In this document: positions 32,373 to 41,435 of the stretch, in pieces
Position numbering within the stretch: the first letter of the stretch is position 1
How the letters are laid out: every line of letters begins with the position of its first letter
From: Anaerolineales bacterium
GTDB lineage: Bacteria > Chloroflexota > Anaerolineae > Anaerolineales > UBA4823
Direction of reading: 5' to 3'
Assembly (NCBI GenBank): GCA_020061105.1
Contig: JAGUYW010000024.1
Location: 1-62,129 of the forward strand
DNA: 62,129 nucleotides
Notes under the pieces: model-generated
The model's input: only the letters and a program-made list of their open reading frames with translations
Database searches by the model: none
Told to the model about the DNA's origin: nothing
Position numbers and translations under genes: made by a program

Positions 32373-33611
32373 ATGTTATCTGATTTAGACGACCTTATGC
32401 TTGCCCGAAATATCGATGGAATCTTGTTGCTTGGTCCTGGCCAGAATAACCCGCCCATGGTTTATCTGACCGGTGGAGCGCACCTGACCGATGCTGTTTT
32501 GGTTAAAAAATACGGCCAACCCCCGGTGTTATTCCACCGGTCGATGGAGCGAGACGAAGCTTCTCAAACTGGCCTGGCGACCGTGGATATGGAAATTCAC
32601 TATCGTCTGGATCAATTGATGCGAGATAACGGCGGCGATGTGCTGCGGGCTGCCGCCAGACGCCTGGCAAATATCCTGCGCGACCAGGGCCTGGCAGAGG
32701 CGCGCCTGGCAGTCTATGGACAGATGGACGCTGGCGCCAGTTTTGGCCTGCTACAAGCTTTGCAGCAGGTTTTGCCCGATTTACAGCTTGTCGGCGAGTT
32801 GGACGATACATTGTTGCAACATGCCATGACCACCAAAGACTCCCGCGAGATCGATCGCATCCGGCGTATGGGGCAGATCACCACTGAGGTGGTTGGTCAG
32901 GTGGCGGAGTTCCTGACCTCACATCCGGTTCAAGACCAGGTGCTGCTCAAGCGCGATGGAAGTCCGTTGACCATTGCAGATGTAAAAGCCAAGATCAACC
33001 TGTGGTTAGCCGAACGCGGCGCAGATAACCCGTGTGGGGTCATCTTTGCCATTGGCCGCGATTCTGCCGTGCCGCATAGTAGCGGCAATCCGAACGATCT
33101 GCTGCGCCTGGGCGAGACAATCATATTTGATATCTTCCCATGTGAGGCTGGTGGGGGGTATTTCTATGATTTTACCCGTACCTGGTGTCTGGGATACGCC
33201 CCCGATGACGCCCTGGCGCTTTATGATGATGTGCTGGCGGCTTATAAATTGGTGCGGTACGATTTGCAAGCTGGCGTTCCCCTACGCTCCTATTCCGAGC
33301 GTGTTTGCGATCTGTTCAGCCAGCGCGGCCATCCTACCCAACAAGACGACCCGCTCACCCAGCGCGGCTTTGTACATGGCCTCGGGCACGGCCTGGGACT
33401 TAATCTGCACGAGCCCCCTTTCTTTCGCCTGAGCGCGCCAGAAACAGCGCTTTTGCCAGCCCATGTCGCCATCACCGTTGAACCCGGGCTCTATTATCCT
33501 GAGCGCGCTCAGGCTGTGCGCCTGGAAGATACTTTCTGGGTTCCCGCTTCTGGAAAAGCTGCTCCTTTGGTGGAGTACCCTCTAGATTTCGTATTACCAC
33601 TCAAAGCGTGA
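32373..33611 (+). CDS. M24 family aminopeptidase (Xaa-Pro aminopeptidase-like)
   Basis: A 412-residue creatinase/prolidase-fold peptidase. An N-terminal domain (about 1-150) precedes the metal-binding 'pita-bread' domain. Dinuclear metal ligands fall in [20 protein letters not shown] (two Asp), [12 protein letters not shown] (His), VEPGLYYP (Glu) and RLEDTFWV (Glu). It should remove N-terminal residues, possibly before proline. It is 16 bases after selA and overlaps an upstream start of tsaD, so it is probably in one transcript with both. Confidence 0.85.
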   Translation: MLSDLDDLMLARNIDGILLLGPGQNNPPMVYLTGGAHLTDAVLVKKYGQPPVLFHRSMERDEASQTGLATVDMEIHYRLDQLMRDNGGDVLRAAARRLANILRDQGLAEARLAVYGQMDAGASFGLLQALQQVLPDLQLVGELDDTLLQHAMTTKDSREIDRIRRMGQITTEVVGQVAEFLTSHPVQDQVLLKRDGSPLTIADVKAKINLWLAERGADNPCGVIFAIGRDSAVPHSSGNPNDLLRLGETIIFDIFPCEAGGGYFYDFTRTWCLGYAPDDALALYDDVLAAYKLVRYDLQAGVPLRSYSERVCDLFSQRGHPTQQDDPLTQRGFVHGLGHGLGLNLHEPPFFRLSAPETALLPAHVAITVEPGLYYPERAQAVRLEDTFWVPASGKAAPLVEYPLDFVLPLKA

Positions 33612-33616
33612 TTTTT

Positions 33617-34660
33617 ATGCTGACTCGTATCCTTGCTCTTGAGACCTCCTGTGATGAAACTGCCGCTGCCATCGTGCAAGATGGGCGGATTATCTTGTCT
33701 AACACGGTCGCTTCGCAGGTCGACCTGCATGCCCAGTTTGGCGGCGTATTCCCCGAAGTTGCCTCGCGCCAGCATATTCGCGCCATCTATCCGATTGTTG
33801 ACAGCGCCTTAAAACAAGCCCACTTGGATCTGAGCGCCATTGATGCCATTGCCGTCACGCGTGGGCCTGGGTTGCCTGGCTCGCTGGTAGTGGGGGTGAA
33901 CGCTGCCAAAGGTCTGGCCTTGGCGAGTGGACTACCGCTGGTGGGAGTGAACCACCTGGAAGGACATATCTATTCGGCGTGGTGTCATTGGCCACCTGTT
34001 CAGAGCAGCGATACACTTCCTGATTTAGCGCCGGAGCCGCAATTTCCTTTGTTAGCGCTGATTGTATCAGGTGGGCATACTGAGCTGGTTTTAATCCAAG
34101 ATCACCTGACTTATCAACGTCTTGGCGCTACCCTGGACGATGCAGCCGGCGAGGCTTTCGACAAAGTTGCCCGCCTGATCGGACTAAGCTATCCAGGCGG
34201 TCCTGCCATCCAGAAAGCGGCTGAACAAGGTTCTGCAACTGCTTTCGCTTTCCCGCGTGCCTGGCTAGAAGGCGCCTACAATTTCTCTTTTAGTGGTCTA
34301 AAAACCGCTGTGTTGCGCGAAGTACGCCGCATGCAAGAGGCTGGTCTGGCGCTGCCAGAGGCTAACCTGGCAGCCAGTTTTCAAGCTGCCGTGGTTGAAG
34401 TGTTGGTAGGCAAGACTCTGCAGGCCGCCAGGGAATTCCAGGCTGCTGGAATCCTGGCTGCAGGCGGCGTTTCGGCCAACCGCGCTTTGCGAGAAGCTTT
34501 GTTGGCGCAGTCCGAGTTTCCGGTGTATATTCCTCCCCTGGCTTTATGCACCGACAATGCAGCCATGATCGCCGCCGCCGGCTACCAGCGCTTCGTCGCC
34601 GGTTATCACGACTCTTTGGACATGGATATATTGCCCAATTGGCCGCTGAGCGAGGTCTAG
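33617..34660 (+). CDS. tsaD: tRNA threonylcarbamoyladenosine transferase TsaD
   Basis: A 347-residue ASKHA-fold enzyme that adds the threonylcarbamoyl group to A37 of ANN-decoding tRNAs, acting with TsaB, TsaC and TsaE. The N terminus is [16 protein letters not shown]. The metal-binding histidines are in [12 protein letters not shown] and SGGHTELV, and [16 protein letters not shown] is present. The start is ATG 33617, although an in-frame GTG at 33608 overlaps the previous stop. Its TAG and the TAG of the convergent glycosyltransferase share one CTAG palindrome. Confidence 0.93.
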   Translation: MLTRILALETSCDETAAAIVQDGRIILSNTVASQVDLHAQFGGVFPEVASRQHIRAIYPIVDSALKQAHLDLSAIDAIAVTRGPGLPGSLVVGVNAAKGLALASGLPLVGVNHLEGHIYSAWCHWPPVQSSDTLPDLAPEPQFPLLALIVSGGHTELVLIQDHLTYQRLGATLDDAAGEAFDKVARLIGLSYPGGPAIQKAAEQGSATAFAFPRAWLEGAYNFSFSGLKTAVLREVRRMQEAGLALPEANLAASFQAAVVEVLVGKTLQAAREFQAAGILAAGGVSANRALREALLAQSEFPVYIPPLALCTDNAAMIAAAGYQRFVAGYHDSLDMDILPNWPLSEV

Positions 34661-35871
34661 AACTTCCCTTTTTGCATTCCTTCAATTAATTCAGCTAACT
34701 GCTGTGCCAGGGCGGCCCGGTCAAAATTTTCCTCCAGATAGCGCCGGGCGTTGCGCCCCATTTGCTGCCCGCATTGTGGGTCATCTGCCAGTTGCTGCAC
34801 GGCCTGTGCCAGGGCTTGCGCGTCGCCAGGCGGGATTGGAATGCCGCCTTTAGCCTGTTCGATTACCTGACGGATCACGCCATCCATCGCCAGGATGGTT
34901 GGTCGGGCAGCCGCCATGTAATCAAAAATTTTATTTGGATATACCGTGGCATACATCGGCACTGGCTTCAATATTCCGATGCATGCATCGGCCGCCGCCA
35001 GGGCTTGCGCTATTTCTGACTTAGGGACTGGGGGGAGGAAAATAACATTGGTCAACCCAATTTGTTCGGCCTGGGTTTTGAGAGCAGGCTTTTCTTTGCC
35101 GTCTCCGAGCAAAACAAGCACGATATCTTCACGATCTGCCAATAATTGCCCTGCTTGCAGCACAATTCCCAAATCGTTCGAGATACCGTGCGCCCCTGCA
35201 TACAATGCCACGTATTTATTATGCCATCCGTGCGCCTGGCGAAAGACCTTTCCATCTGATGTGGGGTCAAACATTCCGGTGTCTGCGCCGTTGGGCACCA
35301 GGGCTACTTTTTTGGCCCCACGGCTGCTTACATGCTCGATAAAACCTGGCGAGTTGACCATGACCTGGTCTGCGCGCCGGTAGAGAAAACGCTCCAGCCA
35401 TTCCGATAGGCTGATCAAGAGCGGATTCTGCAGCACTCCAACCTGGATGGCAAAAATTGGCCACAGATCGCGCACCTCGAACAAAAACGGAGCGCCCTTC
35501 AAGCGCGCCAGCAGCCAGGCAGTCACCCCCTGAAAGATCGGCGGCGAGGTTCCCCAAACCAGGTCGACCTTTTTAACGCCCAGCCCAATCAGGAAAGACG
35601 ATGCCATAAAACTAAAGAAACTAAACACCCGGTGGAGAAAGCTGCGGTGCAAGGCTGGATAGGTATAGGCGCGCAATATTTTCAACCGTCCATCCAGTTC
35701 ACTTTCTGGTTGTGCGGCTGGGCTGGCTTTACCTGTCAGATAGCTGACCGGGCTGGCAATCACCGTCACCTGGTGACCGCGCTCGGTAAGATAGCGTCCT
35801 AATTCGTGGTGGCGTGTGCCGCCGGCCTGGTCGAGGGCTACAAAAGCCTGGTGGATCAGAAGAATATGCAT
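34657..35871 (-). CDS. Glycosyltransferase family 4, WbuB-like
   Basis: A 404-residue GT-B glycosyltransferase. The N terminus [28 protein letters not shown] is typical of the WbuB group. The donor-binding half has [27 protein letters not shown] and the C-terminal [16 protein letters not shown] segment. It transfers a sugar to a polymer or lipid-linked precursor, with donor unknown. It lies 6 bases downstream of the heparinase-like gene, in a three-gene polysaccharide cluster. It is cytosolic or membrane-associated. Confidence 0.87.
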   Translation of the reverse strand: MHILLIHQAFVALDQAGGTRHHELGRYLTERGHQVTVIASPVSYLTGKASPAAQPESELDGRLKILRAYTYPALHRSFLHRVFSFFSFMASSFLIGLGVKKVDLVWGTSPPIFQGVTAWLLARLKGAPFLFEVRDLWPIFAIQVGVLQNPLLISLSEWLERFLYRRADQVMVNSPGFIEHVSSRGAKKVALVPNGADTGMFDPTSDGKVFRQAHGWHNKYVALYAGAHGISNDLGIVLQAGQLLADREDIVLVLLGDGKEKPALKTQAEQIGLTNVIFLPPVPKSEIAQALAAADACIGILKPVPMYATVYPNKIFDYMAAARPTILAMDGVIRQVIEQAKGGIPIPPGDAQALAQAVQQLADDPQCGQQMGRNARRYLEENFDRAALAQQLAELIEGMQKGKF

Positions 35872-35877
35872 GGGGGG

Positions 35878-37971
35878 TCAACTTCCTCGTTGTCGGGTGC
35901 TTTCGGGATGAAAAGTCAGGTCGCCGAATATAAAGCGGCTGGCGATTTTGATAGGCGCCCTGCCGGACATCTCAAATCGCACAGACAGCGCAGGAATTTT
36001 ATCATCATACGTGGGCGAACTCCATCCCCGGGTAGAGTCGACATGCCCGCTCCCGTAGACCAACTCGCCGGCGCGTACGATTTGCAATTGCACAGGCGTT
36101 TGCACTCCTGCCAGAGCTTCGATTTCCAGCATGACAGGACCTTGTGTGGTTAGCAGATGAACTAGCGCCAGTTGTTTGCCCTTTTGCCCCGCAATTTCTA
36201 CCTGCCATTGGCTATCGATGATCAACCAATGCAGGGCAATCTGAAATAGCCGGTCGTGCAATTGGCGAGTAGGCAGCAGCTGGTCTTCGATCAGCCAAAT
36301 CTGCTCTGGGTTGTTGGCTTCCCAGGTCAGGCAGCGTTGGTGGCTCAAGCCCAGTCGGCGGTAGCCATTATGGCTGGCGCTGACCGAATGCGCCTGGTGA
36401 GAGTCGATATTGGCCTGCGCCCAATCCAGGTACAAAAACCGCCCCGCCCGCTGCATTTGTTCAAGGCCATTTACGGTTAAAGTGTTGTGCACCTGGGTGC
36501 GCGTCAAGGCATTATCCCATGGCGCCGGTGCGTTGTAACGATAGGTTCCGGCGTCCTGGGCGATATTCAGGCCATCCCGCCATAGATCGACATGCATTTG
36601 GTCGGCGTGGCCTGGCCGGCTGTTGAATTGCGCTGCCCGCAGGTAAGCCCAGGAACGACCATCTGCCGCCCGCACCACCGCCGGAGAAAACCCCCTGGTT
36701 TCGACTTCGGATGAGTCCGCCTGTTTTCCAGTTCTGGGAGTGGTGTGGGCCTGGCGGTCTGGCAAATGTGCTGGCTCAGGCTTCAGCCACAGGGACATCT
36801 CGTCCCACATCCCAGGGCCAAGCACAGAATGCCCCAAGAAGACCTGCCCGGCGGCTTGTAAAGCAGGCCGGTAATCTTCATATGGGCAGGCTGTCAGTGG
36901 AAATATATAGGCGCCGTCGTTCGGGCCCAGGTTGGGACAACGCCCGCTGTGAGGGTCGAGCAAGGCCAGCAGCCAACGCGTGGCGGCTTGTAAGCGCGCT
37001 AGCGCCGGGGCTGCAAACGTTTTTCCATCTACCTGAGACAGCAATTGCATCCATAAAGCCAGTTGCAACATCAAGCGCTGGTAATTGGCGCTATGCTGGC
37101 TGTAGTTGCCATCGGCGGCAATTTGAGTCAGCAAACCGTGTTCGAACCAACGCCAGCCGGAAGCGCGCCAGTGGCCGGCCTGCGGGTGGTCGGGCAGGGC
37201 CAGCCCGGCCGTATATAACCCGGCTGCTTCGCTCAAGAGGTGATTGTTGTTTTGGGCGCGGGCGTAAATCAAAGTGCTGGGTATGCGGAACGCGTGTTGG
37301 GCGATCGCCTGTGCCAGGCCCGTCAAACGTTCGGGGCTGCTGTGCGGCGAGTTTGCAAATACCTTCGCTGCCCATACCAGGGCTATCAGACGCAGGGCAA
37401 CTTCCTGGGCTGACGCCCAATGCGGCCCAAGATTGGGCGGGTTGGATGCCAGGAAACACTCTGTATTGCGCCAGAAACATTGCGCGTAGCTTTCGCTACC
37501 GCTTATCCGGTAAGCCCGCCCCAGGGGATAAGCCCAACCGAAGCGACCGCTTTCCCAGGTAATTTTTACATCTATGGCCGGACTGATCCTCTCGTACGCT
37601 GTCCAATGCGCCAGCGGCTTCTGCAGAGATAAATCCAATTCTTCAGCCTGTGCTTTGCCAAACCGGCGCATTTGACCCGCCTGGATCTCGCCAGCCTGTG
37701 CGATCAGGGCTGCCTGGCCTTCTTCGCCGAGTGTCTTCGCCAGCGCGGCCGGGTTGGGCAGCGCCAGCCAATCGTTTCTGAGTTCGCCAGGGGCTGTCTG
37801 GTCGCCGGTATCCATAAGCGCCTGCTTGCCAAATGGCGCTGGTTGCGGTTTCGTGATCCTCCGGTAATGTCCGCTCCACAGGCCGAACTGGTAGAGCGCG
37901 TAAAGCCCAACCTGCTGCGCCCCCAACTCGCGCACAGCTTTAAGCCCCAGGCGAATTCGACGGATGTTCAT
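35878..37971 (-). CDS. Heparinase II/III-like (alginate-lyase-type) protein
   Basis: A 697-residue protein with an N-terminal alpha/alpha toroid (about 60-370) and a C-terminal beta-sandwich of the heparinase II/III family. The landmark is GHADQMHVDLWRDGLNIAQDAGTYRY, with the tyrosine/histidine region used in polysaccharide lyases. Such proteins cleave or bind uronic-acid polymers; within glycosyltransferase clusters they often process a new exopolysaccharide. No clear signal peptide is visible, so how it reaches the polymer is unclear. The overlapping Trp/Ala-rich sequence is intact. Confidence 0.82.
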   Translation of the reverse strand: MNIRRIRLGLKAVRELGAQQVGLYALYQFGLWSGHYRRITKPQPAPFGKQALMDTGDQTAPGELRNDWLALPNPAALAKTLGEEGQAALIAQAGEIQAGQMRRFGKAQAEELDLSLQKPLAHWTAYERISPAIDVKITWESGRFGWAYPLGRAYRISGSESYAQCFWRNTECFLASNPPNLGPHWASAQEVALRLIALVWAAKVFANSPHSSPERLTGLAQAIAQHAFRIPSTLIYARAQNNNHLLSEAAGLYTAGLALPDHPQAGHWRASGWRWFEHGLLTQIAADGNYSQHSANYQRLMLQLALWMQLLSQVDGKTFAAPALARLQAATRWLLALLDPHSGRCPNLGPNDGAYIFPLTACPYEDYRPALQAAGQVFLGHSVLGPGMWDEMSLWLKPEPAHLPDRQAHTTPRTGKQADSSEVETRGFSPAVVRAADGRSWAYLRAAQFNSRPGHADQMHVDLWRDGLNIAQDAGTYRYNAPAPWDNALTRTQVHNTLTVNGLEQMQRAGRFLYLDWAQANIDSHQAHSVSASHNGYRRLGLSHQRCLTWEANNPEQIWLIEDQLLPTRQLHDRLFQIALHWLIIDSQWQVEIAGQKGKQLALVHLLTTQGPVMLEIEALAGVQTPVQLQIVRAGELVYGSGHVDSTRGWSSPTYDDKIPALSVRFEMSGRAPIKIASRFIFGDLTFHPESTRQRGS

Positions 37972-37980
37972 GGTCGGATA

Positions 37981-39177
37981 CTACCCCAGTCCCAATGATT
38001 CAAAAATCTGGCCATATTTCGTCTCGATCAGGTTGGCGTTATAATGTTGCTCTACCAGTTTTTTCCCATTCTCAGACAGACGCTGCCAAAGCTCGTCGTC
38101 ACTGGTGAGTCGCTCGATCCATTTGGCGAATTCGGCTGCAGAATTTGCCAGCAAGATATCCTGCAGGTGCGTGGTTTGCAATCCTTCTGCGCCGAACGGC
38201 GTGCTGATCACGGGCGTCCCAAGGGCCAGCGCTTCCAAGATTTTCAAACGCGTCCCACCGCCGCTCCACAGCGGCGCCAATGCGATGCGGCTTTGCGCCA
38301 GCAAAGGTTTGATATCAGCTATTAGCCCGCTGAATTCGATTTGTGGGCAGGCCTGGCGCAGTGACTCGGTATCGATGCCGTTTACATCTCCAGTGATGAG
38401 AAGCTTTCGGTGATCGTTTTGTTGCAGCTGATTCCACACGTGCCTGGTGAACCATGCCATAGCCTGGTAGTTGGCCTGGTATGAGAGAGGTCCGGTAAAG
38501 ATCAGCGTTTCAGATTGGCGCTGACCAGTTTGCGCCTGATAATCTCCAATCTCCAGGGCATTCTCAATTACAGCGCTGATTATGGTTGGCGGCGCTAATG
38601 CCCGGAATAGGTCAAGATCGCGCTCCGACACAGTCGTAAACGCATCCACATGGCGTAGGATGGAGCGAGAATAGCGCCGGTATTTCTGCCATTGTAAAGC
38701 CTTAAAAATTCTTTTTCCCAGGTGCGAATTCTGCTCGTGAAAATAGCTCAACTCGTCGATAATTAATGGCCGGATCCCTGCCCGAACAGCGGTGATTGTG
38801 GTTAGCGTTGGCGCACCTCCGCATTGGCAGCTGATGGCTGCCTGGTACTTCCCGCTTTGCCATACCTGAGATAAAGATGCCTCGAACTCAGGGTTCCTGG
38901 TTTTGCGAATGGCAACCGGGACGGGATCGAGGAACCGCTCGACCAGGTTGGTCTGGCCAGGGTCGTAAGGGATAGCCGAGATTGCTTCCACGGAGTGGCA
39001 GAACTGTCGCAGGTATTCTTTTCCCTCCGCAACCTGGCGTTCATTCAGCGTGCGCACCAGGGTGATGACGTCGATCTTTGCGATGCGTGCCAGGCGGCGA
39101 ATTACATTCAGCGTGCGAAGTTTAGCACCGACAATCGGGGGATAAGGGAACCACTCGCAAGCGATTAACAATTTCAT
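37981..39177 (-). CDS. Glycosyltransferase (GT4-like, two-domain)
   Basis: A 398-residue GT-B protein. The N terminus MKLLIACEWFPYPPIVGAKLR fits acceptor-binding domains of this group. The C-terminal half includes LIFTGPLSYQANYQAM, LLITGDVNG, and the donor motif ALAPLWSGGGTRLKILEALALGTPVISTP. Donor and acceptor are unknown. It leads the cluster with the heparinase-like gene (9 bases downstream). No clear ribosome-binding site or strong promoter is visible; a weak CATAAA lies just before the ATG. Confidence 0.87.
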   Translation of the reverse strand: MKLLIACEWFPYPPIVGAKLRTLNVIRRLARIAKIDVITLVRTLNERQVAEGKEYLRQFCHSVEAISAIPYDPGQTNLVERFLDPVPVAIRKTRNPEFEASLSQVWQSGKYQAAISCQCGGAPTLTTITAVRAGIRPLIIDELSYFHEQNSHLGKRIFKALQWQKYRRYSRSILRHVDAFTTVSERDLDLFRALAPPTIISAVIENALEIGDYQAQTGQRQSETLIFTGPLSYQANYQAMAWFTRHVWNQLQQNDHRKLLITGDVNGIDTESLRQACPQIEFSGLIADIKPLLAQSRIALAPLWSGGGTRLKILEALALGTPVISTPFGAEGLQTTHLQDILLANSAAEFAKWIERLTSDDELWQRLSENGKKLVEQHYNANLIETKYGQIFESLGLG

Positions 39178-39280
39178 ATTCGTTTATGAACAATGCACCA
39201 GCGCGCTGTAGGTTGTGAGCGCAATGATAAAGGCATAGCGCCATTTTATCATAGGGAAAGGATCGATTTTTGGGCGCGCC

Positions 39281-39289
39281 TGATATAAT
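39281..39289 (+). promoter_or_regulatory. Extended -10 of Nudix gene; predicted leaderless transcript
   Basis: TGATATAAT ends 6 bases before ATG 39296, with no Shine-Dalgarno. It is the same nonamer as at 962-970 and 30470-30478. Confidence 0.7.
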
Positions 39290-39295
39290 CAAGTT

Positions 39296-39787
39296 ATGAA
39301 ATATTGCCCGAAATGCGGCCAAACATTGTGTGAAGGTGAGGTTAACGGTGAGCGAAGGCTGCGCTGCGCCTCGATGGAATGCGATTATGTCTTCTGGGAT
39401 AACCCCACCCCGGTCGTAGCGGTAGTGGTCGAATGGCAGGGTGATCTCATCCTGGTACGCCCTCCGCATTGGCCGCCCAAATGGCAAGGTCTGGTGACGG
39501 GCTTCTTGGAGCGTGGTGAGACGCCTGAACAAGGTGTGCTGCGCGAAGTGCGTGAAGAATTGGGACAGGATGGAGAGTTGCTCTCCTTTATCGGGCATTA
39601 TGCCTTTGAGCAACGCAACCAGTTGATCATGGCTTACCATGTGCGTATCCACGGCGAGCCGGTTCTCGGCGCAGAATTGGAAAGCTACAAACGCTTACCC
39701 CCTGAACAGGTGCGCCCTTGGGCCTTAGGCACCGGTCCAGCCTTGCGCGACTGGTTAAGGGCGCGTGGTTTTTTTCGAGACGATTAA
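39296..39787 (+). CDS. Nudix hydrolase with N-terminal zinc ribbon
   Basis: A 163-residue protein. The N terminus has a zinc ribbon (CPKCG and later cysteines in CASMECDYVFW). The Nudix box is GFLERGETPEQGVLREVREELG, with all catalytic acids present. The layout matches NADH pyrophosphatase-like (NudC-type) or other small nucleotide hydrolases. It is directly behind a -10, so it is predicted to be leaderless. A run of three small membrane proteins and dnaG-rpoD follows in the same direction. Confidence 0.88.
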   Translation: MKYCPKCGQTLCEGEVNGERRLRCASMECDYVFWDNPTPVVAVVVEWQGDLILVRPPHWPPKWQGLVTGFLERGETPEQGVLREVREELGQDGELLSFIGHYAFEQRNQLIMAYHVRIHGEPVLGAELESYKRLPPEQVRPWALGTGPALRDWLRARGFFRDD

Positions 39788-39792
39788 CCTCA

Positions 39793-40227
39793 ATGACTGG
39801 CAACATGCGTCTCTGGTTGGTTCGCTTGCTGGTTGGCGCAGTTTTTCTGGTCAATGTGCAGTGTGCAACTCTTTTCCTGTTTTGGCCGGCCAATTATGCG
39901 CCTGCTTTTGAATTGAGTGGGGTGGTTGGCGAGGCTACGTTGCGTGGCATAGGGGTGCTCTTCCTAATGTGGAACGTCCCTTATGCAATTGCATGTTTTG
40001 ATCCTTACAAATATCGCCTCTCTCACTATGAAGCTATCGCCATGCAGGCGATTGGAGTGGTTGGCGAAAGCCTGATTCTGTGGCGTTTACCTGCCGGCCA
40101 CACGGTTCTGGCAGCTAGCTTATCTCGTTTCATCGCCTTTGACGCGGCTGGCTTAGCGGTTTTGGCGCTGGCGGCGTGGATCGCCTGTCCGGCTTTAGTT
40201 ACTCGAGGTTCTGTAACAGGAGGCTAA
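39793..40227 (+). CDS. Four-span membrane protein (unknown)
   Basis: A 144-residue hydrophobic protein with four predicted membrane segments (about 7-32, 45-65, 80-100, 115-138). A second in-frame ATG lies at 39805. It starts 5 bases after the Nudix stop, so it is probably translationally linked. I recognise no family, and nothing suggests enzyme activity. Confidence 0.65.
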   Translation: MTGNMRLWLVRLLVGAVFLVNVQCATLFLFWPANYAPAFELSGVVGEATLRGIGVLFLMWNVPYAIACFDPYKYRLSHYEAIAMQAIGVVGESLILWRLPAGHTVLAASLSRFIAFDAAGLAVLALAAWIACPALVTRGSVTGG

Positions 40228-40229
40228 AC

Positions 40230-40607
40230 ATGAAATCGCTGCAAAAAACAACGGTAGTGTTATTTGGCATTGTATGTTTATTGGGCGGCGCTCCCTTGCT
40301 TCTTGCGCCAGGGAGTTTCTTGGGGCTATTCGGATGGAAGCCGGTTGACCCGTTACTCTCGCGTGTTTTGGGGGGAAGTTTGTTAGGCATGGCCTGGGCG
40401 GGCTGGCGAATTTACCAATCCCAAAAAGCGTCCTCAATTCAGATGGTAGAAATATTCTTCCTGTTCAACGCTCTGGGCAGTATTGGATTATTGCGCCATC
40501 TACTAGTTGCCAGGTACCCTTTGATGGTATGGACGCTGTTTAGCGTTTTGCTACTTTTTAGCCTGCTATGGGCGCTCGTCTGGCGACAGTTACGCCTGGC
40601 TGCATAA
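40230..40607 (+). CDS. Four-span membrane protein (unknown)
   Basis: A 125-residue protein with hydrophobic segments near 8-30, 45-62, 70-90 and 100-120. ATG 40230 has AGGAGG 8 bases upstream. It lies only 2 bases after the previous stop. Function and family are unknown. The three membrane proteins in this run share length and topology but show no clear sequence similarity to one another. Confidence 0.65.
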   Translation: MKSLQKTTVVLFGIVCLLGGAPLLLAPGSFLGLFGWKPVDPLLSRVLGGSLLGMAWAGWRIYQSQKASSIQMVEIFFLFNALGSIGLLRHLLVARYPLMVWTLFSVLLLFSLLWALVWRQLRLAA

Positions 40608-40633
40608 AAATATTCTCTCAGTGAGGAAGAAAG

Positions 40634-41404
40634 ATGAAAAATCCTATCGTGCGACAAATCGCTGTTGTGGTCGGGGTGGCGGCGACAATTCTGATCAACG
40701 GTCTGGCAAATGCTTTGCCATTGAATGGCTTGATGACTGGCGAAATTTCAGACCGTTTCCAGGTTTATTTTGTGCCGGCTGGCTATGTCTTCTCAATCTG
40801 GGGGCTGATCTACCTGGGTTTGATCGCATATGCCGTATTTCAGGCGCTGCCAGCCCAGCGTGAGAACCCCCGCCTGGAGCGGATTGGCTATCTGTTTGTG
40901 TTAAGCTGTCTGGCCAATATTGCCTGGCTTTTCCTGTGGCATTACGAACAGTTTGTTCTCACCATTTTGGCAATGTTGGCATTGTTGGGGTTATTGATAG
41001 CGATTTATTTGCTCTTAGGAATTGGCAAACGTCAGCCAATTTCCTCGGGTGAGCGCTGGCTAGTCCACCTGCCCTTTAGCATCTATCTGGGCTGGGTTAC
41101 CGTGGCGACGATTGCCAATTTTACTTCCGCCTTGGATTACTTGCAGTGGGGCGGTTGGGGCGTTGCCCCGCAAGTGTGGGCAGTGATCATGCTGGTAGTT
41201 GGGACAGGGGTTGGCTTCTTGATGGCGCTCCGGCATGGCGATATCGCCTATAACCTGGTATTGGTGTGGGCGTTTGCGGGCATAGCTGTAAAGCACGCCG
41301 CTGCGCCCCTGGTGACAACCTCTGCCTGGATTGCCTGCGCATTAACGATCGCCTTGCTGGTTGAAGGCGTGGTTCTTTACCGGCGTCGCCCAGCCGTAGC
41401 CTGA
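40634..41404 (+). CDS. TspO/MBR-like tryptophan-rich membrane protein
   Basis: A 256-residue protein with about seven membrane segments. It contains YVFSIWGLIYLGLIAYAVFQ, NIAWLFLWHYE and a Trp/aromatic-rich central part, in the style of 'tryptophan-rich sensory protein' relatives of TspO. Classic TspO is about 160 residues with five segments, so this is a longer variant. TspO binds porphyrins and affects their transport. The assignment is based on the motif pattern and is uncertain. It lies 26 bases after its neighbour and 31 bases before dnaG. Confidence 0.6.
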   Translation: MKNPIVRQIAVVVGVAATILINGLANALPLNGLMTGEISDRFQVYFVPAGYVFSIWGLIYLGLIAYAVFQALPAQRENPRLERIGYLFVLSCLANIAWLFLWHYEQFVLTILAMLALLGLLIAIYLLLGIGKRQPISSGERWLVHLPFSIYLGWVTVATIANFTSALDYLQWGGWGVAPQVWAVIMLVVGTGVGFLMALRHGDIAYNLVLVWAFAGIAVKHAAAPLVTTSAWIACALTIALLVEGVVLYRRRPAVA

Positions 41405-41435
41405 TCTGCTGCGGGATTTTGGTGTCCATCTACGC

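Noticed and set aside
36711-37562. 283-residue plus-strand open frame inside the heparinase-like gene
   Set aside because: Low-complexity Pro/Arg/Ala-rich shadow of a well-supported minus-strand gene.
37969-37983. TAGTAT as a leaderless -10 for the heparinase-like gene
   Set aside because: It contains the stop codon of the preceding glycosyltransferase, and the gene is inside an operon with a 9-base gap; probably coincidence.
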